Source of the DNA: Arhodomonas sp052060015
Lineage (GTDB): Bacteria; Pseudomonadota; Gammaproteobacteria; Nitrococcales; Nitrococcaceae
Direction of reading: 5' to 3'
Assembly (NCBI RefSeq): GCF_052060015.1
Contig: NZ_JBPODZ010000009.1
Span: forward strand, 54,834 to 118,833
Length of the DNA: 64,000 nucleotides
Shown: in pieces, positions 1 to 8,742 of the stretch
How positions within the stretch are numbered: position 1 is the stretch's first letter
How the letters are laid out: every line of letters starts with the position of its first letter
The notes under the pieces: model-generated
The model's input: only the letters and a program-made list of their open reading frames with translations
Databases searched by the model: none
Told to the model about the DNA's origin: nothing
Made by a program: the position numbers and the translations under genes

Positions 1-1
1 C

Positions 2-298
2 CTTGCGGGGCGGCCGGCGGCGGCGTTCACCTCCACCGCCTCGCTGCACGGCGGCCAGGAGGCGACGCTGCTGACCATGATGCTGCCCCTCCTCCACCAC
101 GGCATGTTCCTCGTCGGGTTGCCCTACACCGAGGAGACACTGCGCTCCACCACCACCGGCGGCACGCCCTACGGCCCGAGCCACTACGCCGGTGCCGACA
201 GTGACCGCCCCGTGGATGAGGACGAGGCCCGTCTGTGCCGGGCGCTGGGGCACCGGCTCACCGAAGCGGCGCTGCAGCTGGCCCGGGGGCGCCGGTGA
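2..298 (+). CDS. wrbA: NAD(P)H:quinone oxidoreductase WrbA, C-terminal part
   Basis: This is the 3' end of a gene whose start lies before the window; the frame is open from base 2. The visible 98 residues contain the WrbA C-terminal signature: FTSTASLHGGQE, then a MMLPLLHHGM stretch and STTTGGTPYG. WrbA is a flavodoxin-fold FMN enzyme that reduces quinones with two electrons, protecting the cytoplasm from semiquinone stress. The stop codon overlaps the GTG start of the next gene (GTGA), which implies translational coupling. Family identification is firm; only the truncation by the window edge limits it. Confidence 0.93.
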   Translation, partial: LAGRPAAAFTSTASLHGGQEATLLTMMLPLLHHGMFLVGLPYTEETLRSTTTGGTPYGPSHYAGADSDRPVDEDEARLCRALGHRLTEAALQLARGRR

Positions 299-657
299 CC
301 GCGGAGACGGCCTGCTACCGGACCCTGCTTGCCACCTGGACGGCGCAGTTCGCGCTGCTCATGCTTTGGTACCTATGGGTCGCGCCACCGCCGGAGTCGC
401 TGCGCGCGCCGGTGCTCGTTCTCTTGATAGCCCCCTGGCTTTTGCCGCTGCGCGGGCTTCTGCGCCGGCGCCGCTACACGGTGGCCTGGAGCAGCCTGCT
501 GGTGCTCGCCTACTTCATCCACGCGGTGCTGGCGGCAGCGGGGCCGGCGCCGGGACGCTGGCTGGGGCTCGCCGAGCTGGTGATCACCCTCACCTACTTC
601 ACGGCGGCCATGGGCTTCGTGCGACTGGGCCGGTACCGGGGTACGGCGGCCGGGTGA
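295..657 (+). CDS. DUF2069 small integral membrane protein
   Basis: A 120-residue protein starting at GTG 295, inside the wrbA stop codon. A longer in-frame reading would run back into wrbA and is not needed. Four hydrophobic helices are visible, roughly residues 9–28, 37–55, 66–83 and 92–110, separated by short Arg-rich loops (LLRRRRY). This matches DUF2069, a proteobacterial membrane family of unknown function commonly found between wrbA and hda. No catalytic or binding motif is visible. It probably shares the wrbA transcript and converges on hda with a 6-bp gap. Confidence 0.8.
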   Translation: MTAETACYRTLLATWTAQFALLMLWYLWVAPPPESLRAPVLVLLIAPWLLPLRGLLRRRRYTVAWSSLLVLAYFIHAVLAAAGPAPGRWLGLAELVITLTYFTAAMGFVRLGRYRGTAAG

Positions 658-663
658 AACGGC

Positions 664-1386
664 TCACTGGTCGGCAGGGCCAAGCACGCGCTTGAGGAAC
701 GGGATCGTAAGGCGGCGGCGGGCCTGCAGTGAGGCCACGTCCAGCTCCTCGAGCAGGCCGAAGAGATACCGCGTGCGCCGCGGGTAATGGGCCAGCAGAT
801 AGCGGGCGGTCTCCTCGGGGAGCTCCATGCCGCGGCTGTGGGCGCGCCGCTGCAGGGCCACCAGCCGGTCCTCGTCGGAGAGCTCGCGCAGGCAGAACAC
901 CAGGCCCCACTGCAGACGCGAGACCAGGTCTGGCAGCGTCAGACCGATGCGACCGGGGCGCTGGTCGGCGGCGACGATCAGCTGGCCGCCGGCGTCGCGC
1001 AAGCGGTTGAACAGATAGAACAACGCCTCCTGCCAGGCGGGCCGGTCACGCAGGCGATGGAGGTCATCCAGGGCCACCAGGGAAACGTTCTCGAGGCCGT
1101 CGAGCAAACCGGCGCTCCACTCGAGCATCTCGCCCAGCGGGAGATAGACGGCCGTCCGCCCCGCGGAGGTGGCCAGCGTACAGGCCGATTGCAGCAGGTG
1201 CGATTTGCCGGTCCCCGGTTCGCCGTAGAGATAGACGGGCTGGCCGGGCCGCACCGCCGCCCGGCGCACCGCCGCCACCGCCTCGGCGTTGGGACCGGGG
1301 ACGAAGGCGCCCAGCTCGGCCGACTCGTCCCAGCGGAAGTCCAGGGCCAGCTGGCGCCAGCCTCGACCCTCCCGGAGCCCGCTCAT
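664..1386 (-). CDS. hda: DnaA regulatory inactivator Hda
   Basis: A 240-residue DnaA-like AAA+ protein lacking the DnaA DNA-binding domain. Near the N-terminus QLALDF (about 12–17) fits the beta-clamp-binding hexapeptide Hda uses to dock on the sliding clamp. Walker A is GEPGTGKS (55–62) and a Walker-B-like ALDDLHRL follows. Hda on the DNA-loaded clamp stimulates hydrolysis of DnaA-bound ATP, preventing re-initiation. The start at 1386 was chosen because it overlaps the stop of the upstream DUF2066 gene in an ATGA; an ATG 24 bp further upstream is possible. The wrbA/DUF2069/hda/DUF2066/purM neighbourhood is classical for gammaproteobacteria. Confidence 0.92.
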   Translation of the reverse strand: MSGLREGRGWRQLALDFRWDESAELGAFVPGPNAEAVAAVRRAAVRPGQPVYLYGEPGTGKSHLLQSACTLATSAGRTAVYLPLGEMLEWSAGLLDGLENVSLVALDDLHRLRDRPAWQEALFYLFNRLRDAGGQLIVAADQRPGRIGLTLPDLVSRLQWGLVFCLRELSDEDRLVALQRRAHSRGMELPEETARYLLAHYPRRTRYLFGLLEELDVASLQARRRLTIPFLKRVLGPADQ

Positions 1387-2423
1387 CCGCCGCCCCCGGT
1401 GCCGGCCCACTGGAGGTCCGCGCCCCCACTCCCGTCGGCGCCCCGGCGCCAGCGCGGGCTGCGAATCAGGAGGTCATTCAGCCGCCCGGCGCTCACCTCC
1501 GCCTGGACTCGAAACCGCGCCTCGTCACCCTCAATCACCTCCAGCCGGACGCCGGTCACGCCCGCGGTGCCCGCGAGGGTGCGCTCGGCGGCCGCGAAGT
1601 CCGCCAGTGAGGTGAGCCCCTGCACCCGCAGGGTCAGCGCTTCACCGGCGCCGCCGCGGCTGGTGTAGTCCTCCCGCAGGCGCTCGGCGATACGCCCCCA
1701 GAGCGGACTCGACAGGGCCGCCGGCTCGGCGTCGCGGAGCTCACCGCCGCCGATGCCGCGGCCGTCGGCGATGAGCTGCCAGCGCAGCCGCCAAGCACCG
1801 CCATCGCGGCGCAGCACCCCGGTCACCGCCAGACGGGTATCGTAACGGCGGGTGGCCTCGGCCACCGGCGCGCTGAAGCCGCCGGCGATGTCCTGGAACC
1901 CCAAGGCCTGACGGTCGGCGAGGTCCAACAGCGGCCACAGCACCGGGATGCCGTACTCCCGGGCGCCCGCCCGCATCGCCTCGGCCAGGCTTGTGTCCGC
2001 CTCCACCAGCCGGCGCCCGTCGCCGTCGTCGCGGGCCAGCCAGATCAGGACCGGCGGACGCTCGCGCAGCCATACCGCCACACCCTGATCCCGCAGGGCC
2101 TGACGCAGGGCCTCCGTCCGAAAGCCCAGCACGAGCTCCTCACCCTCCGCGCCCTGACGGGTGGCGCTTGTGTCGATGAACTCCCCGGCCCGGGGGAGCA
2201 ACCCCGAGACCGCATCGGCCACCTCGCGACCGGTAAGCCGGCGGGCCATATGCTCCAGGGCCTGCCGGCGCAGCGCCTGTTCCTCCGCCTCGCCGGCATC
2301 GCCGGGCAGCGGCAACACCACCCGCTCGTCCACCGTGGCCGCCGGGGCTGTCGCCGCCGAGACCGCGATCAATCCGATCACGAAGATCCCCCAGAGCCCG
2401 AGCCGGGCCGCTGTTGCTTTCAT
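1383..2423 (-). CDS. DUF2066 domain-containing exported protein
   Basis: A 346-residue protein with an N-terminal signal peptide: basic start MKATAAR, a hydrophobic core at about 8–25, and an ATAPAA cleavage-like region. The mature part matches DUF2066, a periplasmic family usually encoded next to hda and purM. A repeated pattern of mixed alpha/beta segments is visible but no enzyme motif, and the C-terminus is Gly-rich. The same frame stays open further upstream across purM, but ATG 2423 followed by a signal peptide is the only convincing start. It is co-transcribed with hda (ATGA overlap) and divergent from purM. Function is not established. Confidence 0.8.
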   Translation of the reverse strand: MKATAARLGLWGIFVIGLIAVSAATAPAATVDERVVLPLPGDAGEAEEQALRRQALEHMARRLTGREVADAVSGLLPRAGEFIDTSATRQGAEGEELVLGFRTEALRQALRDQGVAVWLRERPPVLIWLARDDGDGRRLVEADTSLAEAMRAGAREYGIPVLWPLLDLADRQALGFQDIAGGFSAPVAEATRRYDTRLAVTGVLRRDGGAWRLRWQLIADGRGIGGGELRDAEPAALSSPLWGRIAERLREDYTSRGGAGEALTLRVQGLTSLADFAAAERTLAGTAGVTGVRLEVIEGDEARFRVQAEVSAGRLNDLLIRSPRWRRGADGSGGADLQWAGTGGGG

Positions 2424-2525
2424 GCCCTCTCCGTGCCGTTCACTGCACCGCAGCGTGCCGCCGCTTACGTTATCATGACCGTCCTCGAGCGACGACCGGC
2501 CCAAGTGCACGACGGGAGGCAAAGC

Positions 2526-3587
2526 GTGGCAGACCACGGCCAGGGGAACGAAGGGCTCACTTACCGCGATGCGGGGGTGGACATCGACGCCGGCGCGGCA
2601 CTGGTGGAGCGAATCCGCGACGCGGTGGCCGCGACCCGGCGCCCGGAGGTGCTCGGCGGCTTGGGGGGCTTCGGTGGCCTCTTCGAGCTGCCGGTGGAGC
2701 GCTACCGCCGGCCCGTGCTGGTCTCGGGCACCGACGGCGTAGGCACCAAGCTCCGGCTCGCCATCGAGGCCGGCCGCCACGACGGCATCGGCGTTGATCT
2801 GGTGGCCATGTGCGCCAATGACGTGGTGGTCGCCGGCGCCGAGCCGTTGTATTTCCTGGACTACTACGCCACCGCGGCCCTGGACGTGGACGTCGCCGAG
2901 CAGGTCATCCGCGGCATCGCCCGAGGCTGCAGCGAGGCCGGAGCAGCCCTGATCGGCGGGGAAACCGCCGAGATGCCCGGTATGTACGCCGGCGGTGACT
3001 ACGACCTGGCCGGCTTCTGCGTGGGCATCGTCGAGCGCGAGGCCATCATTGACGGTAGCGCCTGCCGGCCAGGGGATACGCTCATCGGCGTCGCCTCCAG
3101 CGGCATCCATGCCAATGGCTTCTCACTGGTACGGCGGGTATTGGCCGATGCCGGTACCCCGTTGGACAGCCCCTTCGAGGGCGCCACCCTCGCCGACGCC
3201 CTGCTCGCCCCCACGCGGATCTATGTCCCCGCCACCCTGGCGCTGCTCGACGCGGTACCGGTGCACGGCATCTGCCACATCACCGGGGGTGGCCTGCCGG
3301 AGAACCTGCCACGGGTGCTGCCCGAGGGCAGCGGCGCCGTCGTTGATACCGCCTCTTGGGAGTGGCCGCCGGTCTTTCGCTGGTTACAGGAGACCGGCGG
3401 CATCGCCGACACGGAGATGTATCGCACCTTCAACTGCGGGGTGGGTATGGTCTACATGGTGCCGGAGACGGCCGCGGATGACGCCATCGCCTGTCTGCGT
3501 GGGCACGGCGAGCGGGCCTGGCGGCTGGGACGCGTGGTGGAGGCGGACCCGGGAGGGGGCCGCGTCCGCCTGGAGGAGGCAGGATGA
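2526..3587 (+). CDS. purM: Phosphoribosylformylglycinamidine cyclo-ligase (AIR synthetase)
   Basis: PurM closes the imidazole ring of FGAM using ATP to give AIR, the fifth step of purine synthesis. Diagnostic motifs are GTDGVGTKL (about 68–76), MCANDVVV, GGETAEMPGMY and HITGGGLPENL. GTG 2526 is preferred because GGGAGG at 2514–2519 sits at good spacing and the product is 353 residues, close to the family norm. ATG 2475 is an alternative that would add 17 residues. The gene ends in an ATGA overlap with purN, the usual purMN arrangement. Confidence 0.96.
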   Translation: MADHGQGNEGLTYRDAGVDIDAGAALVERIRDAVAATRRPEVLGGLGGFGGLFELPVERYRRPVLVSGTDGVGTKLRLAIEAGRHDGIGVDLVAMCANDVVVAGAEPLYFLDYYATAALDVDVAEQVIRGIARGCSEAGAALIGGETAEMPGMYAGGDYDLAGFCVGIVEREAIIDGSACRPGDTLIGVASSGIHANGFSLVRRVLADAGTPLDSPFEGATLADALLAPTRIYVPATLALLDAVPVHGICHITGGGLPENLPRVLPEGSGAVVDTASWEWPPVFRWLQETGGIADTEMYRTFNCGVGMVYMVPETAADDAIACLRGHGERAWRLGRVVEADPGGGRVRLEEAG

Positions 3588-4294
3588 CAGACAGGCGCGC
3601 CCGGGTCGTGGTGCTGATCTCCGGCACCGGCAGCAACCTGCAGAGCCTCATCGATGCCCAGGCGGACAGCGATTTTCCCGCCGATGTCGTTGGGGTGATC
3701 AGCAACCGCACCGATGCCCACGGCCTGCAGCGGGCCCGGGCGGCCGGTATCCCCACCGAGGTCCTGCCGCACCGGGAACATCCCTGCCGGGAGGATTACG
3801 ACACCGCCCTCGCCCACGCCATCGATGCCTACGACCCGGACCTGGTGGTGCTAGCGGGCTTCATGCGCATCCTTACCCCGGGGTTCGTCGAGCGTTATTA
3901 CGGCCGGCTGATCAACATCCACCCCTCCCTGCTCCCCGCCTACCGCGGGCTGCACACCCATGAGCGGGCCCTGGCCGACGGCGTCGGCGAGCACGGCGCG
4001 AGCGTCCACTTCGTGATCCCGGAGCTCGATGCCGGGCCGGTGATCGTGCAGGCACGGGTGCCGGTTCATCCGGACGACACCCCGGAGGCGCTGAAGGCCC
4101 GGGTGCAAGCCCAGGAGCACCGCATCTACCCGCTCGCGGTGCGCTGGATCGCGCAGGGCCGGGTACAGCTCAGCGACGATACGGTCGCCTTCGACGGACG
4201 CACCGACATCGCGGCACCGGTCATCGAGGCGGACACCGACCTCTCGGCCCAGGATCCACTGGAAACCGCCCTCGCCTCCACGGAGACCTCATGA
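3584..4294 (+). CDS. purN: Phosphoribosylglycinamide formyltransferase 1
   Basis: PurN transfers a formyl group from 10-formyl-THF to GAR, the third step of purine synthesis. The phosphate loop SGTGSNL lies at 13–19. The catalytic triad is visible as N111 and H113 (in INIHPSLLP) and D149 (in ELDAGPV). At 236 residues it is some 20 longer than E. coli PurN; the extra length is a C-terminal Asp/Thr-rich tail. It overlaps purM upstream and the DUF3108 gene downstream by ATGA, so all three are probably one transcript. Confidence 0.96.
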   Translation: MTDRRARVVVLISGTGSNLQSLIDAQADSDFPADVVGVISNRTDAHGLQRARAAGIPTEVLPHREHPCREDYDTALAHAIDAYDPDLVVLAGFMRILTPGFVERYYGRLINIHPSLLPAYRGLHTHERALADGVGEHGASVHFVIPELDAGPVIVQARVPVHPDDTPEALKARVQAQEHRIYPLAVRWIAQGRVQLSDDTVAFDGRTDIAAPVIEADTDLSAQDPLETALASTETS

Positions 4295-5019
4295 AGGTAC
4301 TGCTCCTTACCGGCCTGCTCGCCGTCATCGCAGCGACCCCGGCCCCGGCGGCGGAGGCACCGCCGCCGTTCGAGGCCGAGTACCGCTTGGACCGGGGGAT
4401 CCTGACCCTGGGACGGGCAACACTCACCTTCAGCCGGCCCACGCCGGAGCGCTACCTCTACCGCATGTATACGCGGCCCACTGGCATCGCCGGCTGGTTC
4501 ACCAGCGCCCGTATCCGCGAGCGCAGCATGGGGCTGGTGGTCGAGGACGGCTTCCGCCCCCTGCGCTATACCTATGAACGCAGCGGCGACGACCGCGCCC
4601 GCCGGGCGGAGCTCCAGTTCGACTGGGGTGCCGGCGAGGTGGTCAACGACGTCGACGACCCGCCCTGGCGCATGGAGGTCCCCCCGGACGCGCTGGACCG
4701 CGTGGTCAGCCCGCTGCAACTGATGCACGACCTCGCGGTGCGCGAGCCCGGCGAGGATTCCCTGACCTACCGCATCGCCGACGGCGGCGAGCTCAAGACC
4801 TACACCGTCACCATCGAGGGCGAGGAGACCATCGACACGCCCGCCGGCCGGTTCGAAACCGTGAAGGTGGTGCGCCGTGACGAGGAGGGGAAACGGGAGA
4901 CCCGGATGTGGTGCGCCCCGGAGCTCGACTATCTCGCGGTACGCATCGAGCAGTGGGAACGCGACGACGGCACCTTCGAGCTGCTGCTCACCGGAATAGA
5001 AGGGCTGGCCCGCAACTGA
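4291..5019 (+). CDS. DUF3108 domain-containing periplasmic protein
   Basis: A 242-residue exported protein with a signal peptide (MKVLLLTGLLAVIAA, cleavage near APAAEA). The body is beta-rich with alternating charged strands and fits DUF3108, a family often encoded after purN in gammaproteobacteria. Recognisable pieces are FEAEYRLDRG near the mature N-terminus and YTVTIEGEETIDTPAGRFE, the typical central segment. No enzymatic motif is seen. It is translationally coupled to purN, though a metabolic link is not evident. It converges on dcd with only 13 bp between the stops. Confidence 0.78.
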   Translation: MKVLLLTGLLAVIAATPAPAAEAPPPFEAEYRLDRGILTLGRATLTFSRPTPERYLYRMYTRPTGIAGWFTSARIRERSMGLVVEDGFRPLRYTYERSGDDRARRAELQFDWGAGEVVNDVDDPPWRMEVPPDALDRVVSPLQLMHDLAVREPGEDSLTYRIADGGELKTYTVTIEGEETIDTPAGRFETVKVVRRDEEGKRETRMWCAPELDYLAVRIEQWERDDGTFELLLTGIEGLARN

Positions 5020-5032
5020 GCGCGAACCGCAA

Positions 5033-5602
5033 CTAGGGCCGCGGCAGGGTCACCCCACTCTGGCCCATGTACTTACCCCGGCGGTCCCGGTAGGAGTACT
5101 CACAGGGCTCATCGGACTCCAGGAACAACATCTGCGCCACGCCCTCATTGGCGTAGATCTTCGCCGGCAGCGGCGTGGTGTTGGAGAACTCCAGGGTCAC
5201 GTGCCCTTCCCATTCCGGCTCCAGCGGCGTCACGTTGACGATGATGCCGCAGCGCGCGTAGGTGGACTTACCCACGCAGATGGTGAGCACATCGCGCGGG
5301 ATGCGGAGGTACTCGATGGTCCGCGCCAAGGCGAAGGAATTCGGCGGGATGATGCACACATCGGCGGCCATATCGACGAAGCTCGCCTCGTCGAAGGCCT
5401 TGGGATCCACCATGGCGGAGTTGATATTGGTGAAGACCTTGAACTCGCTGGCGCAACGGACGTCGTAGCCATAGCTGGAGACGCCGTAGGAGATGATCCG
5501 CTGACCATCATCGCGCACGCGGATCTGGCCGGGCTCGAAGGGCTCGATCATCCCGGTTTCCTCGGCCATGCGGCGGATCCACTTGTCGGACTTGATCGGC
5601 AC
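5033..5602 (-). CDS. dcd: dCTP deaminase
   Basis: Dcd deaminates dCTP to dUTP, feeding thymidylate synthesis. The 189-residue product has the expected N-terminal IKSDKWIRRMAEE, the core SYGYDVRC, and the active-site region SFALARTIEYLRIP followed by GKSTYARCGI. The GTG at 5602 was chosen because the protein then begins V-P-I-K-S-D-K-W as in relatives, with GGGGAG about 10 bp upstream. An ATG 39 bp earlier would add non-conserved residues. It lies downstream of apbC on the same strand, a common gammaproteobacterial pairing with metG nearby. Confidence 0.95.
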   Translation of the reverse strand: MPIKSDKWIRRMAEETGMIEPFEPGQIRVRDDGQRIISYGVSSYGYDVRCASEFKVFTNINSAMVDPKAFDEASFVDMAADVCIIPPNSFALARTIEYLRIPRDVLTICVGKSTYARCGIIVNVTPLEPEWEGHVTLEFSNTTPLPAKIYANEGVAQMLFLESDEPCEYSYRDRRGKYMGQSGVTLPRP

Positions 5603-5671
5603 GGCGACGCTGCTCCCCAAATCGGCCCACGGCCGCGGCATTGTCCGCGACCCCGATAGTTCCGTCCAGCC

Positions 5672-6763
5672 TCAGTCGTCGTCGACCTGGATGTCCGGGA
5701 ACCGGCTCTCGCCGGCCCCCGCCTGCCGGGACAGCCGCCCCGCGGTGGCCAGGGCCGCCTCACGGTACAGCGCCGCCACCCGGCCATCGGGCTCCGCGAT
5801 CACCGTAGGCTGGCCGGCATCGGTCTGCTCGCGGATACCGATGTCCAGCGGCAGCGACCCCAGCAGCGGCACACCTTCGGCCTCGGCGAGCCGCTCGCCG
5901 CCGTGGGCACCGAAGATGTGCTCCTCGTGGCCGCAGTTCGAGCACACATGCAGCGCCATGTTCTCCACCACCCCGAGCACCGGCACCTTCACCTTCTGGA
6001 ACATGCGGATCCCGCGCCGGGCATCCAGGGTGGCGATGTCCTGGGGCGTGGTCACGATCACCGCGCCGGCCACCGGTACCCGCTGGGCTAGGGTCAGCTG
6101 GATATCACCAGTGCCGGGCGGCAGGTCGATGAGCAGGTAGTCCAGCTCCCCCCAGCGGGTGTCATTGAGCAGTTGGGTCAGGGCCTGGGTCACCATCGGA
6201 CCCCGCCACACCACCGCCTCCTCCTGCTTGACCAGCACGCCGATGGACATCACCTCCACGCCGTGGCCCACCAGGGGCAGGATGGACTTGTTGTCCGGGC
6301 TCTGCGGCGTCTGCCCCTCCACGCCCATCATCCGCGGCTGACTCGGCCCGTAGATGTCGGCATCCAGCAGGCCCACCCGGGCCCCCTCCTGGGCCAGCGC
6401 CAGGGCGAGGTTGGCGGCGGTGGTGGACTTGCCCACCCCGCCCTTGGCGGAGGCGACGGCGACGATGTTCTTCACCGACTCCATGGGCTGCAGCGCCGCC
6501 TGCACCTGACGAGGCGTCACCGCCCAGGAGGCCTCCACCGTGACGGACTCCGCACCGGCGGCATGCAGGCATTCGCTGACGGCGGCGGCCAGATCCTCGC
6601 GGTAGTGCTCCACCGGGAAGCCCAGCATCAGCCGCACGGTGACCCGCGCGCCGTCCACCTGGATATCCTGGACGGCACCGGCGCTGACCAGATCCGTCCC
6701 CAAGTGGGGCTCCGTCCAGCCGGACAGTGCCTTCTCCACGGCCCCCTGCGAAAGCTCAGCCAT
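5672..6763 (-). CDS. apbC: Iron-sulfur cluster carrier protein ApbC/Mrp
   Basis: A 363-residue scaffold P-loop ATPase that binds and transfers 4Fe-4S clusters in the cytoplasm. The N-terminal ~80 residues form a MIP18/DUF59-like domain. The deviant Walker A KGGVGKS sits at 107–113 with LLDADIYGPSQP after it. The cluster-binding pair is C274-x-x-C277 in HVCSNCGHEEH. Full family length. dcd follows downstream on the same strand; the lipoprotein gene at 6919 is divergent. Confidence 0.95.
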   Translation of the reverse strand: MAELSQGAVEKALSGWTEPHLGTDLVSAGAVQDIQVDGARVTVRLMLGFPVEHYREDLAAAVSECLHAAGAESVTVEASWAVTPRQVQAALQPMESVKNIVAVASAKGGVGKSTTAANLALALAQEGARVGLLDADIYGPSQPRMMGVEGQTPQSPDNKSILPLVGHGVEVMSIGVLVKQEEAVVWRGPMVTQALTQLLNDTRWGELDYLLIDLPPGTGDIQLTLAQRVPVAGAVIVTTPQDIATLDARRGIRMFQKVKVPVLGVVENMALHVCSNCGHEEHIFGAHGGERLAEAEGVPLLGSLPLDIGIREQTDAGQPTVIAEPDGRVAALYREAALATAGRLSRQAGAGESRFPDIQVDDD

Positions 6764-6918
6764 GTTTGCTCCTGTTCGCTATGTCGCCGATGGGGTACCG
6801 ATTCTATCCCCTTACGGGACGCCAGGGCCATGGCGCGGAGCAGCTGTGGTGTAAGCCGCGGGTAAGGCCGGTGGGGTATGCAGTGACCGACGACAACACG
6901 ACAAACAAGGGGGACCTC

Positions 6919-8070
6919 ATGTCCGAGCATAAGTGGCTGCATATTCTCCTGTCCCGGGGCCTGCTGGCCGCCACCGTGCTGGCGCTGGTGGTGGGTTGCG
7001 GCGGCAGCGGTTCATCGTCCTCGAGCGAGGATTCCACCGACGACCCCGCCACGGAGGCACCCGATGACTCCTCCGACGACTCCTCGGCGGACGATGGCTC
7101 CGGGGACAGCCCCGATGACCCGGCCGACGGTGGTACCGGCGACGGTTCCACGGGGGGCGACGGCAGCGCACCGAGTGACGAGGAGATCGCGGCCATGGCG
7201 ACCTCCATGGTGGGTGACCACGAGGACTGGCAGGACATGGTCACCAGCTGGGAGGACCCGGACGCGATCATCGGCCCCATGTCGACCACCTCAGCGCCGC
7301 CGGCTGATCGGAGCCGACGACTCACCGCCCTCGCCCTCGCCCGCACCGGCGTTGCGGCGCCCGCGGATCTGCAGCCCATGGAGATCGCCCAGTGCGACTC
7401 CGGCACCATGGAGGTCATCACCAACCCGGGGCCCGGCCTCAGCTACGAGGCAATCTACCGGGAGTGCACCATCGACAGCCCGTTCATCAGCATGTTCCTC
7501 GATGGCCGGGTTTCCTACTTCTACGACACGGACTCGGTGCGCCAGTGGCGGCCGGATGACGACGCCTACCCGGAACATGCCGCGGTCGTCTACGAGGACT
7601 ACGTAATGCAGCTGAGCTCCTCGGAGGGCTCGCTGGACATGGAGATGGACGGGGCCATCGTTGTCTACTCCGATCCGTCCAGCGGTCGCGGTGTCATCGA
7701 GTTCAACCACTTGGATCTCAAGACCTCATCGCTGTGTGACGGTAGCGAAGAGACCGGGAGCTTTGGGCTCAACTACGAGATCAAGGTCGAGCCGGCCGGC
7801 GGCGGGATCATCCAAGTGGAGATGAACGGCACCATGACCGGCGCCGGGATCACCACCGAGGTAACGACTATAAGCCCCGTCCGGATCAAGGATGGGGAGG
7901 ACCATCCCCACGACGGCGAGCTGCAGATCACCTATGGCGGCTCCAGCGTGCAGGTGCGCTACGAGAAGGACGGCATCTGGGTAAACAACACCTACCACCC
8001 GTGGGAGGACTTCAAGGCCACGTATATGGACGAGGAGGTACTGGTCGACGACGACGCCTGCCTGTTCTGA
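6919..8070 (+). CDS. Acidic lipoprotein of unknown family
   Basis: A 383-residue protein with a lipoprotein signal: hydrophobic core LLAATVLALVVG ending at C27, the predicted lipidated cysteine. Next comes a low-complexity Ser/Asp/Gly linker (about 28–90), then a globular part of roughly 290 residues rich in Asp, Glu, Tyr and beta-type segments with a few cysteines (QCDSG, ECTID, LCDGS, DACLF). I recognise no domain family. ATG 6919 has AAGGGGG immediately upstream. It is transcribed alone, divergent from apbC, and ends before a strong intrinsic terminator. The linker suggests the domain is held off the inner face of the outer membrane, which is inference. Confidence 0.7.
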   Translation: MSEHKWLHILLSRGLLAATVLALVVGCGGSGSSSSSEDSTDDPATEAPDDSSDDSSADDGSGDSPDDPADGGTGDGSTGGDGSAPSDEEIAAMATSMVGDHEDWQDMVTSWEDPDAIIGPMSTTSAPPADRSRRLTALALARTGVAAPADLQPMEIAQCDSGTMEVITNPGPGLSYEAIYRECTIDSPFISMFLDGRVSYFYDTDSVRQWRPDDDAYPEHAAVVYEDYVMQLSSSEGSLDMEMDGAIVVYSDPSSGRGVIEFNHLDLKTSSLCDGSEETGSFGLNYEIKVEPAGGGIIQVEMNGTMTGAGITTEVTTISPVRIKDGEDHPHDGELQITYGGSSVQVRYEKDGIWVNNTYHPWEDFKATYMDEEVLVDDDACLF

Positions 8071-8110
8071 ATCCGGTCGCCGTTGGCCGTCAGCCGCGGC
8101 CTGGCATACA

Positions 8111-8153
8111 CTCGCCCCGGCGTCCCACGGGATAGCCGGGGCGAGATCTTTTC
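8111..8153 (+). terminator. Rho-independent terminator after the lipoprotein gene
   Basis: A perfect 11-bp stem, CTCGCCCCGGC (8111–8121) with GCCGGGGCGAG (8135–8145), encloses a 13-nt loop and is followed by ATCTTTT. It lies 40 bp past the lipoprotein stop and insulates it from the GNAT operon. Confidence 0.85.
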
Positions 8154-8223
8154 GTATCCCGTAACCGAGGCCGCGAACGACCTCGCGGCACGAAACGAGA
8201 CCGAGCATCGAGCGATTGCCGCC

Positions 8224-8742
8224 ATGACCGACCTCCCCTCGACCGGCACCGGCACGTGCCTGCGATTCGCCAAACCCGCGGACACCCCGACGATACTGGC
8301 CTTCATCCGCGAGCTGGCGGACTACGAGGACCTGGCGCACGAGGTGGTGGCCGACGAGGCACGCCTGCGGGAGACGCTGTTCGGCGCCCGCCCCTATGCC
8401 GAGGTGCTGCTTGCCGAGCGCGATGGGCGGCCCGCCGGCTTCGCGTTGTTCTTCCACAATTACAGCACCTTCCTCGCCCGCCCCGGGATCTACCTCGAGG
8501 ACCTCTACGTGCGGCCCGCGCAGCGCGGGGCCGGTGTCGGCGCCGCGCTGCTCGGGCGGTTGGCGGCACTGGCGGTGGAGCGCGGCTGCGGACGGCTGGA
8601 GTGGTCGGTGCTCGACTGGAACACCCCGGCCATCGGCTTCTACGAGGGTCTCGGCGCCCGCGCCCAGGACGAATGGCGGGGTTTCCGCCTCTGCGGCGAG
8701 GCCCTGGAGCGACTGGCCAAGCGGCATCAGGGAGCGGGGTAA
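8224..8742 (+). CDS. GNAT family N-acetyltransferase
   Basis: A 172-residue GNAT protein. The acetyl-CoA binding motif A is visible as LYVRPAQRGAGVGAALL (pattern R-x-x-G-x-G/A). The N-terminal IRELADYEDLAHEV and the C-terminal WSVLDWNTPAIGFYEGLGA resemble diamine/thialysine acetyltransferases (SSAT-like), so a polyamine- or lysine-analogue-type amine substrate is a reasonable guess. ATG 8224 is chosen because upstream in-frame sequence runs into the terminator hairpin. Its stop overlaps the next start (TAATG), beginning a tightly packed group of four genes. Confidence 0.88.
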   Translation: MTDLPSTGTGTCLRFAKPADTPTILAFIRELADYEDLAHEVVADEARLRETLFGARPYAEVLLAERDGRPAGFALFFHNYSTFLARPGIYLEDLYVRPAQRGAGVGAALLGRLAALAVERGCGRLEWSVLDWNTPAIGFYEGLGARAQDEWRGFRLCGEALERLAKRHQGAG

